Source of the DNA: Tipula vernalis
Taxonomy: Eukaryota; Arthropoda; Insecta; Diptera; Tipulidae
NCBI GenBank assembly: GCA_958295665.1
Contig: OY282560.1
Coordinates: forward strand, 309,485,236 to 309,549,235
Reading direction: 5' to 3'
Length of the DNA: 64,000 nucleotides
Under the pieces are notes generated by a model. It ran no database searches. It was not told where the DNA came from and saw only the letters and a program-made list of their open reading frames with translations. Every line of letters begins with the position of its first letter. Position 1 is the stretch's first letter. A program made the position numbers and the translations under genes. Positions 19,346-29,808 of the stretch are shown in pieces.

Positions 19346-21121
19346 TGTGTCCTCTCTACAGCCCAGATGGTTTAACCAATCGAACTGAAACTTCAGATTT
19401 AAGCTTTTTTGATAAATTGGGAGGTCCCAGTGAATTTTACTCCAAATCGGCTAACCGGAAGTGGCCACTCCCTTGGTCCAGAAAATTTATTTTGCAAATA
19501 ACTTAAAAAGTATAAGGTTTACAAAAAACTACTAAAAACAAAATGTTTCCAAAAATTAAAAACAAATAAAATTAAAAAAAAAAAAAAATTAAAAAAAAAA
19601 AAATTAAAAAAAAATTTAAAAAATTATAAAAAAAAATTAAAATTTCTCAAAATTCTGTTCGTAAAAGAAAGTCGTGTGTTGGCCACACTTCCATTTTTTT
19701 ATTATGTATTCTAATTCTTTTGAGAAATTATTTTTTCACAAAATTTAATAAATAATTCAAAATACCTTTTATTTTCGGTAAAGATCGTATATTATCGGAT
19801 CGATTAAACGAAAAGCTTATATTAATTGGTTAACCTTAACCGTTTGTAATTTTTTTATCTGTGGTCGAATTCTTTCAAATTAGATGCCAAATAAAAGGCC
19901 AAATAAAAAATCAAATCATTTTTGCAGGATTCTTTTCAACCATTAGAAAACAAAATCAAAAGATGGCAATATTTGCGATTTAACGATTCAGAAGACTGAT
20001 CACTCCGAAAAACTCATGAAATTTCCTTACTAATGATATGCGGATGTAAACATTTCTAGAAAACCTTCTTTCCGGCGTTTCAGAAATATGAAATATAAAT
20101 TTGGTAGATTTGCGATATTTCAACAACAAATCCATTGAATTCTCGAGGAATTTCTTATTTTGAAAATGGGCGTCCTCAAAAATGGGGAAAAATAGCTATG
20201 CACTTCATATTACAATAATCATTGCAACTTCACATTGGAGTAGGTTTAGTAGTTTCGAATTAGTACAGAGTAGATTTCATAGATTTTATAATATTTTAGT
20301 AGATTTCGACAAATTGAAAGGTCTAGAGGATTTACTTTCCGTTAAGCGTGAAAGCCTAATGAATGCAATGTTTTCGGTTTTTGAAAAATTTAAGCTAGCT
20401 CAAGAACAAAATCGAGCCAACCTTTTATTTCGTCGATTTTTTCGGTGACACATATTTTCTTCAAAAAAAAAAAAAAAAACCTAATCAATGAGGCATGGCC
20501 CTACTTTATAAAATATAGACGAGAGTGTAGCAGCAAAAATTGTAATGCTATACAGCGAGTCAAATATTTCTTGTAAATTTAGAACAGGAATTCGCTGAAC
20601 CAAATAGAAATAAACGCAGGTCTCTCAGTTCTTCATGCCTACCTCACTAATAAAGGTATTACATAATGCAATAACTTACTGAAGTTACCTACTGGCTCTT
20701 AATATAATTCGACCCATACCTATGATTCCCATACTCAATTTTGTAGAAATGTTACGCGAGGATTATTTGGCCTCTAAGCTCAAGTGGTACATTTTTCCTC
20801 CAATAGTTAAGGAGGCTCGCTAGCTAAGTAACTGCCAAATTTAATTTTATTTTTGGTATTGTTATTTGTACATAAAACATTTTCAAATGTAGTAAATGTT
20901 TTCAGTTTTCTTTAAGATTACATATGAGTCCGAGAGACTCATCACATGTGTTTACGCAAGTAAAATGATCCACATGCTGACTAGGGTTAAAGAATTAATA
21001 AAAAAATTAAGCTAAGAAACCCCACATTAATGAGATACTATAAGCAATTTTCAGTTAACTAAATTTGCGTTTTTTAAATTCATTAGCGCAAAACGTATAA
21101 GGAAAATTGTTTTATGTTTAA

Positions 21122-21280
21122 CCCCTTAATAATAATATTGTTATAAGATTATTTTCACAAGTTTTTTTGGGCAAATACATAATGGAACGTACAATATGTG
21201 ACCGGCCGAGTTATCTCGGGTACGATCTTTTTGGACCATATAGTAAGTCCCGAGATATCTCGCGTCTGGTCCTTATGGGG
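21122..21280. mobile_element. 159-bp MITE flanked by TTAA
   Basis: TTAA at 21118-21121 and 21281-21284 bracket a segment beginning ccccttaataa and ending ccttatgggg. Inside are two palindromic words (cgagttatctcggg and cccgagatatctcg). The TTAA target suggests piggyBac mobilisation, but the matching terminal part is short. Confidence 0.5.
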
Positions 21281-21459
21281 TTAAAAGATGTAAAAAAAGA
21301 AATAATTCAATTTTTTCAGATTGTACTGAATTTCACTGTAATGTACTATTGTACTTTTAAAAATGAGTTGTATCGAAAAAAGTACAATTGTACCTAAAAT
21401 TCCATCACTGGTTCACACTCCAAAATTACAAAAATGCGTTTGTATCACTTAAATACTGA

Positions 21460-21740
21460 GATTAATTATTTCATTAAAAACATTTCGTTTAGTTTGACGA
21501 ATAGAATATATCTTAATGATTCGTCTTGAAGATGTACCCTTTGTGGTGCTAAAATAAACTTTAAAGCCGAAAATGCCCATTCCACACTGACTTTCGTTGC
21601 AGGAATCGCTAACAAAACTTTTTCAGCTTCGTATAAAAGTGGAATTTCAATTTTATAGTTTTCCCACTATTCCATAATATTTTTCTCCTTGTGGACCCGT
21701 GAAAATGATTCATAAACACTAAACTCCTGCTATACGTTTA
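21460..21740 (-). pseudogene. hAT transposase C-terminal (dimerisation) fragment
   Basis: The minus strand encodes a stretch with YKIEIPLLYEAEKVLLAIPA, VSVEWAFSALKFIL, then QDESLRYILFVKLNEMF. Alternation of small residues and AFSALKFILAPQR is the hAT C-terminal dimerisation signature, which in active members reads S.ERAFS. A stop falls just upstream in HKEKNIME-stop-WENYK. It lies beside the right end of the outer hAT (ending 22098), in the right place to be its own transposase. The catalytic region is missing. Confidence 0.75.
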
Positions 21741-21791
21741 GTTCAAAGTAAGTCCAGCTGTCTAAATTGTTGGATTATGATAAATAATATA

Positions 21792-21946
21792 CAGTGGAAT
21801 TCAGTTAACACGAAAACGGATAACACGAAATATCGGATAACAAGAACATTCTTTTGTTCCCAGTTCCATTGTTTCTTCATATTATATTCGCTTAACACGA
21901 AATATTTTGTTGTTCCCCTCGATTTTGTGTTATCCGACCTCCACTG
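21792..21946. mobile_element. 155-bp pogo/Tigger-type MITE
   Basis: The ends cagtggaattcagttaacac and (mirror) cagtggaggtcggataacac, with internal cggataacacgaa words, match the style of Tigger/pogo termini. The left flank is TA and the right flank is AA. It sits inside the outer hAT. Confidence 0.65.
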
Positions 21947-22454
21947 AATATAACATGCGATTTTTTTTTGTCAACCCGAAACCCGGTTGAATCGAACCCG
22001 CGAAATGTTGGGTTCGGGTTCAGGTTCAGGTTCGAAAAAATTACTAAAAATCTTTGAACCGGAGCGGGTTCGAGGTTCGGGTTCGGTTCGAAACCCTGCG
22101 TTATCAATGATGAGACTCGTTTGATTTCTTTTAATTCCTGTTTACTTTTTGGATGCATTAGTGATGTAAACGGTAATATTCTCGGTGGTAATATTACCCA
22201 AAGTGGTGTTACCGTGGCAATATCGGTAACATAAATTAAAAATGTTTTTTCCTAACAACTCAACTAGTCTACATAAATGCAAAACGAGTTGTGACACCAC
22301 TGCATTATACTTCCTTATGTATTGTTAACCTACTACATCAACATTTTGCTGTAAAATATAATAATCTACACTTTTTCCTGTCTCATTGACATATTCATTT
22401 GGTAAATACGTAATAGAGCTGTAATCTGACCCTGAATATGATCCAACGATTGAT

Positions 22455-23026
22455 GGCTGCAACGTCTTAGTCGATGAAAACCTCTAGTGTGCTGGAATTT
22501 CGTTGACAACATGAGACCAAAATAGCACCAGATGGTCGATGAGCTATTACTCGAGCAATTTTCATTTCTGGTGCTTCATTAGGCTCGTTCACAAAGTCGG
22601 CTTGTATTGATTTGTTGAAAAAATTGGTTCTATAAACTTCCTTCGCGACACCAACTTTCCAATCAATTGTTGGGCCTTGAGTACTATCGCGTCGAAGGGC
22701 GAGTCTTACCAAAAATTGCCGGTGCATCTTACGTTGCATGCCGATGCTTGGTCGAACATATGCAGGGACTCCATAAGAAATTATGTTGCACCTAAAGCCT
22801 TTTTCTACAAATCTACTCACTAAGGAAAATCAACATTTGGCTTTAAAAGTTGCTTTTCGAGCATGGGTGCATCTGCCATGGACTTAACTTGCTCATTGTC
22901 GATATCTTCAAGATTTATGTCGTGTTCTTTTCGTTTTTTCACATCAATGCGAATTTTGTGGTGTGAAAAGTACATGAAACGGCAATTGATGCTGTTTTGT
23001 GTTTGTATTGGTAATACGATTGACAT
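22455..23026 (-). pseudogene. Unidentified coding remnant
   Basis: Two minus-strand open segments (22820-23026 and 22467-22820) are adjacent and could be one frame broken by a stop after NVDFP. They encode ordinary-looking protein (DVKKRKEHDINLEDIDNEQV, then GVPAYVRPSIGMQRK, RRDSTQGPTIDWKVGVAK, VNEPNEAPEMKIARVIAHRP). I do not recognise the family. The location inside a hAT-like element suggests a transposon-carried or captured sequence. No signal peptide or membrane segment is seen. Confidence 0.35.
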
Positions 23027-23126
23027 TTCTAAACGTCAAATTGAAATTTTTTAGGACGATTAATACGATTGACATTTTTAAACGTCAAATTGAAATTTTT
23101 TAGAACGTCAAATTGAAATTTTTCAG
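23015..23126 (+). repeat. 49-bp tandem repeat, about 2.3 copies
   Basis: The unit begins tacgattgacatttctaaac at 23015, repeats at 23064, and a partial third copy (acgtcaaattgaaattttt) begins near 23104. Confidence 0.75.
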
Positions 23127-23929
23127 GAAAGCCTCTTCGTCTTTATGGATAATGCATCCATCTGCGTCTAACAAAATGTGGAAATCGGTTAATTGAACCA
23201 CCTCCATACCAAATTATTTGATTCAAGTAAAATGATAATAAAAAATCGAGACGCAAAAACTCAATTAAATTAAAATAATTAAACACAACAATTAAATTAA
23301 ACACAAAATGATAATATAAATCGATCAAGACACAAAAAACGCTATATTATTGAAAAGTTTTGACAACTAAATTGACGTTTCTAGTTTTTTTGGTGTTAGT
23401 AGCTGCGGATGTGAAATTCATGAAAAAATCCGTATTTCGTAAAATTGATGCACATCGAAAAAACATTGACGTTTTTTGGTGAAAAGAACACAGTTTTTGG
23501 ATGTGCAGCATTTTTTTGACGATTTTGGGTGAAAAGAATTCAACATCAGTCTATTAGCAGTTTGAAATTTTCAGTCAGTCGTACGAATGGTTTCGGAAAT
23601 AAAAAAATTCGCACATTTTTCATGCTACATTCGATCTGCATGCCCTGAAGGCTATCGAAGATGAAGTGAAGTCAGTTATGAAGGCATCTAAGTACGTTTT
23701 GTTAATATAAAACAAACTTTTCAACAAAATAAATGCGCCAATTACGAAGAACTTATAAGTATTCTCAAATCACGGGCCGAAAAATGCTTACAACTGCTTC
23801 ATGTTGTCGCAAATTTGCTCGAACCAGCAGTCTTTCGGAATAAGCGACTGAATTTATTTTTAATGTAGCAGAACTTCACCCAAAATATAAGGGCAAAAAA
23901 TATAAGGGCAACAAAATATGTGCGAAGTG

Positions 23930-24130
23930 AACTTTTTTCACGACCGTTTGTGGTTGCAAGTGAGCAGTGGTCTACTTCACCTTTAAGTGCTGCAATGGAA
24001 AGCACATTCAGTACCTAGCTCAACAAGTAAATCATTGACTGTTGATCGTGCAGGAAAACTAACGTACATTTTGCACAACTTAAACCTGTCGAGAAGTGTG
24101 GATAACCAAGACGAAGTATTTGCCTGCTGA
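23930..24130 (+). pseudogene. hAT transposase C-terminal fragment, plus strand
   Basis: In plus frames the sequence reads PLSAAMESTFST then, after a one-base shift, SSTSKSLTVDRAGKLTYI and LHNLNLSRSVDNQDEV, ending in a stop. Loss of the rest and the shift mark it as dead. KSLTVDRAGKLTYI resembles the N-RLT-ERAEKL-FI helix that ends hAT transposases. It is embedded in the candidate hAT element 22159-24895 and may be that element's own transposase. Confidence 0.55.
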
Positions 24131-24384
24131 ATCAAATACAAATTATTATTAATGAATGAAGCTGCATAATCATATTCGCTTGAAGAAGAGGATGGCTTGG
24201 AGGAAAGTGAGAATAATTCTGTTATGGATGATGTTGAGGCTGAGGATAATAAATGCGTCGGCGGGGAATAACCGTACATTGATTTAAGTGTTTTATTGAT
24301 CATAAACTCATATTTATGTAAAATTTATTATTTACTGTAGGCGTTGAAGGCGACCTTGCCGTTTGATTTGATGCTCAAAAATTG

Positions 24385-24703
24385 TCGATTGATAATTAGA
24401 GATCTTGTTGGGATGCTCCGTCTCACACTGCATTGGTTCTACGTGACTATTTGGCCAAAAATTCGACCCATATTGTTTCGCAACTGCCCTTTGTCTGATT
24501 TAGCTCCGCTTGACTTCTGACTATTACTGACATCGTTTTGACACGACTGAAGAGATTCAAGCGGAATCGAAGAAGGTTTTATATTCCATTCCGGAAATAG
24601 ATTTTAACAACTGTTTCGAAGATTGTAAAAAACGTTGGCATAATTGTATTCTATCCGAAGGAGATTACTTTGAAGAGAATGAAATATATTTCAAAGAATA
24701 ATA
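24385..24703 (+). pseudogene. Mariner transposase C-terminus
   Basis: The fragment begins near a degraded DNAPSHTA segment (read here as APSHTALVLRDYLAKNSTHI), where the second catalytic Asp would be. It continues through QLPF...LAPLDF in shifted frames. The last 50 codons are open (EEIQAESKKVLYSIPEIDF, NNCFEDCKKRWHNCI, SEGDYFEENEIYFKE, stop). This is the characteristic tail of mariner-type transposases. Frameshifts near 24500-24540 and loss of the N-terminal half make it inactive. Confidence 0.8.
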
Positions 24704-25128
24704 AGCCGTTTGTATTTTATTTAAAAATCTTACTAAGTACTTTTGTCCAGACGAAAAAATATTATTAGTGTTCTTTGATACGAATTGGAATTAAAGTATT
24801 GAATAAAAAGTGTGTTACCTATTTTACCCGTGTTACCGGTAATATTGCCGGTAACATTACCAAATTTAAAAATATCGGAAATTTTACAACATCAGGTGCA
24901 TATCATCCAACCTCCTTTTATAATTTATGGTTACTCGCATTGCGGGTTTGGAAGGCCAAAACCAAGTACTTGCTTCTTCTGAACGTGCATTCGATACGAA
25001 ATACAGATTAGATTTCAAAGATTAGAATTTATTAATTTCGTAAATCTACTTATCATTAGGTTACTTACCTACAAATTTTTTCATACAGTTAACACTGTCT
25101 ATTTCAAAGTTCCAAGGGACCGAAAAAA

Positions 25129-25978
25129 TTAATTCGAAATAGAAAGAATTTCGAGATAGAAAGAGGATATTTTAATACCAAAAAAAATCGAGCTGAATGG
25201 GTTTTGAGATAGAAGCAATATGTAAATTGCTGTAATTCGTGTATTATAATTTATTATAAAAACCTTAACATACTTACTTAAGTTTAATGTCTTAAAAATA
25301 TTTTCGGGAGTATCATTTGATGTTAAAAGTTTTTTGTTTAAAACTGTCAATGCATTTGTTACTTCATGTTGCGAAGGCGGACTCATTAGTTCTGAAGAAG
25401 TTATTTTATCGTTTTCAATATCTGTATTTGCATCACCTGGTTCTTCTGTTGCTAAAATAATTTCAGCATCCATAAGCATATGTTCTATTACCAAGTCATT
25501 GTCAAACATTACAAAACTCTCAAAACTACCAATATTTCAGTTGTTGGACAGTTCAAAATGTAATCTTCACTGTTCCATGGATCTATAATGTTTACATGTC
25601 GAAAGCATCACTATTTGCTGCCGATAAAATGTTTATTGGCTGAAGATGCGATATGAGCTTGATGGATTTTAATTTTTCTGCAGTTGATTTGGCATGTACC
25701 GGACAATTATCAATATCATTTCGGCGGTAAATTGTTCATCAAGTTCGATTAAATATTTTTCAAAAAAATCAGACGTCATCCATGCTTTGGCGTTAGCAAC
25801 ATATTTCACAGGGAGACTTTTCACGTTTCAAAATGTGGTTGTTTTGATTTTGCAATAACCAGCAAGGGTAGTAACTAATACAGTTATTCGTTCTTTACTG
25901 TATTAACCACCACAACATTTATTATTTTTAAAGTCCATGGTTTTATCGAGAGATCTGTAAGACAGTGCAGTTTCATCC
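25129..25978 (-). pseudogene. Tigger/pogo transposase, DDE domain part
   Basis: Continuing from the N-terminal part beyond the hAT insertion, the minus strand reads YNMDETALSYRSLDKTM with the first catalytic Asp (NMDET is the family NADET), then KNNKCCGG. Frameshifted pieces follow: VKYVANAKAWMTSDFF and FEKYLIELDEQFTAE, a second catalytic region NCPVHAKSTAEKLKSIKL (usually DNC-AH), and the acidic tail NDLVIEHMLMDAEIILAT of 25129-25509. At least three frame changes and several stops are needed. Confidence 0.75.
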
Positions 25979-25986
25979 ATGTTATA

Positions 25987-27890
25987 TAGGGCTGCCAGAT
26001 GTCCCGGTTTTTGGATAATAGTCCCGGTGTTCCGAAAGATCTCTTCGGGACATCCAATGGTCCCGATTTTCCTGTTTTTTGTTAGAAAGTAAAAAAAAAT
26101 AGACTTTAGTACTTCGCTACGGTGCGATGCCCTAAATAAAATAAAAATCAAACGGTAGTTGTCAAAAAATTGTTAGCTGTGCGCGTCTAAAAAAAGAAGT
26201 ACGTTCAAAGATGATCACTGCCAAAATAATGTGATTTGGTATGACAGAGTTACAGAGTCGGTAGATGAACATGTCAATAATTACTTCAATATGAACAAAT
26301 CACCTCTACAGTCTAAATCTCAAATAGCGAACAGATTACCTCAGATAAACATTGTTAAAATCCGGACACTCCAATGATATTTGCCAGACCGTCAGAAATT
26401 AAAGCCTTCGTAAAATCCAAAAATAGTAAAAAATCAGCAGGGCGGGATAAAGTCCGGAATTATATGCTCAAAAACTGTCCAAAAAATTCAGGGAGCTACA
26501 TACGGTAATCATAAACCATTCGTTGCCATTATTGGGTACTTTCCAGATAGTTGAAATTGGGATTATTGCCACAAACCACAAAAAAGGTAAACCGCCTGAC
26601 ATTCCCACGAGTTACAGGCAGATTTCTTTACTCTCAAGTATCAGTAAACTATATGGGAAATTTATACTTGAAAAAAACCAAAACCATTGTGAAGAATTTG
26701 GACTTATACCCGACAGCCAATTTGGCTTTCGTGCATCTCACCTTACAACTCATGCGCGGCTGTAATATTGAGAAATGATGTACCTTTTAAATTAAATCAA
26801 ACCAGCGCAACATTAGCGTATCTGTAAAAGGCATTTGACACCGTCCGGATTAACGGAATAATACATAAAATGATCAAGTTAAGATTCGGGCCAGGTCTTA
26901 TTAGAGTAATATAAAATTTCTTTCGAACAGACCGTATCAAGTAAGGCAGAGGACGAACTTTCTAGAGTATTTACAATTCATGAAGGGGTACTTCCAGGAT
27001 CAATTTTAGAGCCGATTCTATATGTTCTATATACTTCTGAATTACCAGTCCTTAATCCTCAACTAATCACAATCAAAACATTGACTTATACCCTAGACAC
27101 ACTTCGATTTAATAAAACCGATTTAGTGAATTTTTCGAGATTAGTCGCAGTGTGTCAATTTGTTTTTGCGTAGAATACTTAAACTAGTTTATGCAGTATT
27201 ATGCAGATGATATTGTGATCTACATGGCAAGGAGGTGATAAACAAATAATTCAGGAAATGGAAAATCAAAATTAACATCGGTAAATGTGAGGCAATATGC
27301 TTCATAGGCAATGAAATATTCAGCAGATATCAAGAACATACTACATAAACATAATGCTCAAAGTGGACAATGCCATTATCACAAACAAGGCAAATAAAAT
27401 ATCTTGGCATCGTGATAACAGAATGATTCAAACCGTACAATCATATAAAATAATCCGCACAGAAGGTAATCATCTCCTACAATAGCATTTAAACAATACT
27501 TCACTACAGATGCAAATTACACAAGAAAAAAACAACGTTATAAACAACTAATCCGACTGATCCTGTCATTTGGATTCCTAGCCTGGTCTGCATAATCTTC
27601 GGCCCAAATGGAAAAATTACGCCAATTTGAGTAAAAAATGGTCAGAATTTGCTCCAACATTAACCGTAAATCGGATACCTAGGGATACAAATACAACGAG
27701 AATGGACAAATTCCTCATAAACAACTCCATCAACTTTTACGAACGAGCCAAGCACTCTACTAACCAGCTCATAAAAGAAAGCTGACGGTTTAAATAGCAG
27801 AAAACATCACCGATGATGATGCAAAATACCTAACGCCTTACCCTAATTTTTTTTGTCCCGGTTCGTCCTAGCAAAAGTCTGGTAACCCTA
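25987..27890. mobile_element. hAT-type element inserted in the Tigger transposase
   Basis: The ends tagggctgccaga (25987) and, mirrored, tagggttaccaga (27890) are flanked by identical 8-bp copies of atgttata (25979-25986 and 27891-27898). The insertion splits the Tigger transposase exactly between ...RCDPENV and YNMDETAL. The recognised interior is a Jockey LINE fragment, so little native hAT sequence remains (about 25987-26160 and 27840-27890). Confidence 0.85.
26340..27840 (+). pseudogene. Jockey-type LINE reverse transcriptase, heavily decayed
   Basis: The best segment (26523-26778) encodes KGKPPDIPTSYRQISLLSSI, SKLYGKFILEK and GLIPDSQFGFRASH. It is followed by scattered pieces in changing frames: KAFDTVRINGIIHKMIKLRF, the catalytic YADDIVIYMA (about 27200), QIKYLGIVITE, and a C-terminal MEKLRQFE...MVRICSNIN. 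More than ten stops and shifts are visible. No tail or target duplication was found. It lies inside the hAT element 25987-27890. Confidence 0.75.
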
Positions 27891-27898
27891 ATGTTATA

Positions 27899-28300
27899 GA
27901 CATTTTCAGGATCGCAACGGTGCAATAAATTTGGTACGTTATTCATCGATATACTTCAAGATTTTCCAAATTGGCATTAGCACCTTCTCCAGACCATTTT
28001 TTAAAAACAATATTGTGTTTCTTTTTGAATCCAGTTAGCCAGCCACTACTTTAACAACGTGGAATTTTGCAACACATTGTTGTCTATGAAAACCCACTGT
28101 GCAGGAACTCGTTGATCGAAAGGGAAATCCTGTGGAAGTAGTAAGCAAAAAACTCACAAGAGGAGGGTTTATTTGGAAACGGAAGGGAAACGAATACATT
28201 TCGAAATAGAAGGATAAACGCGACGTTCTTTATATCACTACAGCCATTTATCCGAAATTGTTTGAAGTCAATTATGGAGAAAATACCAGTTCCCGAAAAT
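27899..28300 (-). pseudogene. Tigger/pogo transposase, N-terminal helix-turn-helix part
   Basis: The minus strand shows GWLTGFKKKHNIVFKKWSGE (28040-27960), the second half of the CENP-B-type DNA-binding domain, then NANLENLEVY and, after a shift, RCDPENV ending at the hAT target duplication. Sequence nearer 28300 is too decayed to read. 28300-28947 otherwise shows no gene, apart from the right terminal repeat and adjacent gacatag/gagatag words. Confidence 0.6.
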
Positions 28301-28959
28301 CGAAAATGTAAAGTTGTTTATTTAAGATGCAAGGAATGCGCGAAAAAAAATCGCAAGGAGACTAGTCGGCATTTGCCATCTTGTCATTTGGGAGCAATTT
28401 TTTTCTTCTACGGGCATTTTGGCAAAATATTAACACTTAGTAGGTTACACCAAATTTGCACTTGTTCGCCCTCACGAGTCAGTAATGCTTTCATTACTAA
28501 CTGATTAGGTCTCATTTCTAACCCCTTTTTTACTATTACTGACCGCTTGAAGTGTATCTCTTCATCAGTGTATCAGCTGTATCACTGTATTGCATACAAG
28601 TGGAAAAACCCTGCATCCTTTTTGTAAATGGAAAAAAGCAACACTACGTATATACGTTTTTGCTGCGTATTTGGAACATTTATCTTAAACAGGTTAATTA
28701 TATATACATACATAGTATACAATGCGAGTTTAAGGAATGCCCATAGTCCAACACTTCGAAATAGATAGAGGAATTGGTTCAATTTTTTCTCAAAGATTAC
28801 TTCGACATAAAAAGCAGTTTGACATAGAAAAAGTTTGAGATAGAGAATGATATTTTCCTAGGAAATCGCAACGTATGTACTTTAATTTGAATTCGACATA
28901 GAGGAGATTATGGCAAAGACAAAGTTTGAGATAAACAGAGTTAACTGCATTTGAAATTT

Positions 28960-29441
28960 AAAAATAAAATCTTCAAGTTTTTCTTCCAGCTGTCGTTTGA
29001 TAAGCGGACATAAAATTGTTGTTCTGTGATGTTAAATGATATGACCAATCTATTATTAGAGTTAATATATCCAAGGTCCAAATTGAGATGTTTTGAGGAT
29101 GTAAGGTGTATTAATATGGCCAAGTAGAACGTTTTCAGTAAAGGTATATCATAAGCGTAAGACAAGAGGATGTTTTTTTGAATACTTGTAATTCTTTCCT
29201 GAATTGTAATGACTCGAAATAATTTTATTTTTTATTTATTTTATTTATATTAAAAGTGCTGTCCGCGGGTAGTTACAGTCCACTTTTGATTAGTAATAAT
29301 AATAAATTTGAATGGTTTGAATTTACTACAAATTTTCAATTCAACTGGTAGGTTATTGAAAATTTTAGAAGCCAAACTTAAAAATGAATTTCGAAAATTT
29401 GTTGTTGTAAACTTTTGAATTTCTGAAACTGGAACATTCAC
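28960..29441 (-). pseudogene. Tail of a LINE reverse transcriptase (CR1/Jockey-like)
   Basis: The minus-strand segment 29250-29441 encodes NFRNSFLSLASKIFNNLPVE then LKICSKFKPFKF, like the extreme C-terminus of CR1/Jockey polyproteins (usually RSF-Y-ASK-WNSLP-ELR-----FK). The adjacent 28941-29165 frame may be upstream sequence of the same element, but I do not recognise it. 29442-29808 contains no gene. Confidence 0.4.
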
Positions 29442-29808
29442 TGAATTTTTGATTGAATTTTTTAAAACTACTGGAGGGATAGCGCGATCGCTATATGGTT
29501 GATGACAAAAGCGAGGGACGACGATTACTACAAGTAATAAGCTTGTATAGCAGGGCTATGGACCTTCCCGCTCAGGGATTCTATACTTTCTAAAAAGAGG
29601 CTTGTTTGACTTGATTTTTCTTGTTCTACATAGAGATTTATTTACATTTTACATTTATTAAAGGCATTTAATTATAGTGAGTTTTACAGACTGAGTTGAA
29701 AACACAGTATGTCGTTGTTTACGTTGTTGTGTGTTTTCTTTATCCGCTTATTTTCATTATATAGCTTCCCCCTTGCATGCGAGCGTCCCGTAGCACTTAA
29801 ATGGCTGA

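Larger units (their letters stand above)
17133..20986. mobile_element. Candidate piggyBac-like element
   Basis: The right end reads gctgactaggg|TTAA, and the left end starts ccctaaccagc but is preceded by atag instead of TTAA. Both ends carry a subterminal palindrome, gatgagtctctaagactc (about 17174) and atgagtccgagagactcat (about 20926). CCC ends and a TTAA target are piggyBac hallmarks. No transposase was found in the 3.9-kb interior, which is mostly A/T-rich repeat. The left target site is degraded, so this is tentative. Confidence 0.4.
13278..21410. mobile_element. Inner hAT-type element (8.1 kb) with perfect 8-bp target duplication
   Basis: The termini are cagtgatggaa at 13278 and ttccatcactg ending at 21410. 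The flanks gttcacac (13270-13277) and gttcacac (21411-21418) are identical. Subterminal GTAC words recur at both ends (gaattgtact, taattgtacc, agtacaattgtacc). No transposase of its own was recognised. The interior holds a LINE fragment, a SINE, a TIR element, a piggyBac-like element and a microsatellite, so most of its length is later insertions. Confidence 0.85.
12931..22098. mobile_element. Outer hAT transposon, split by another hAT
   Basis: The left end is cagggtttcgaacc at 12931 and the right end is its mirror ggttcgaaaccctg ending at 22098. Left flank cttatcaa (12923-12930) matches right flank c-g-ttatcaa (22099-22107) once one inserted G is allowed, giving an 8-bp target duplication as for hAT. 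Both subterminal regions carry GGTTCGG/GGTTCAG repeats. A hAT transposase C-terminus lies at 21460-21740. Own DNA is only about 12931-13269 and 21419-22098; the rest is later insertions. Confidence 0.75.
22159..24895. mobile_element. Candidate hAT-like element with GGTAATATTACC subterminal words
   Basis: The left end tagtgatgtaaacggtaata, rich in ggtaatattacc, faces a mirrored right end (ctgatgttgtaaaat, ccggtaatattgccggtaac). The flanks show only 5 of 8 matching bases as a target duplication. A hAT dimerisation fragment (23930-24130) and a mariner tail (24385-24703) lie inside. Confidence 0.42.
25086..28947 (-). mobile_element. Tigger/pogo-type DNA transposon, interrupted
   Basis: The terminal inverted repeats cagttaacactgtctatttc (25086) and, mirrored at the right end, cagttaactctgtttatctc (28947) share about 22 of 27 bases. 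The left end is preceded by TA; the right flank is CA. The minus strand encodes a pogo-type transposase (CENP-B-like helix-turn-helix and DDE domain), cut by a hAT insertion at 25987-27890. Confidence 0.75.

Noticed and set aside
19172..19375. 67-codon plus-strand frame
   Set aside because: Mostly translation of the cagtctgt microsatellite.
23015..23126. CRISPR-like direct repeats
   Set aside because: Units abut without spacers, and the genome is eukaryotic.
25903..26151. 82-codon minus-strand frame ending in NMDETAL
   Set aside because: A chimera: its first half is hAT/LINE sequence and only the end, after the target duplication, is Tigger transposase.
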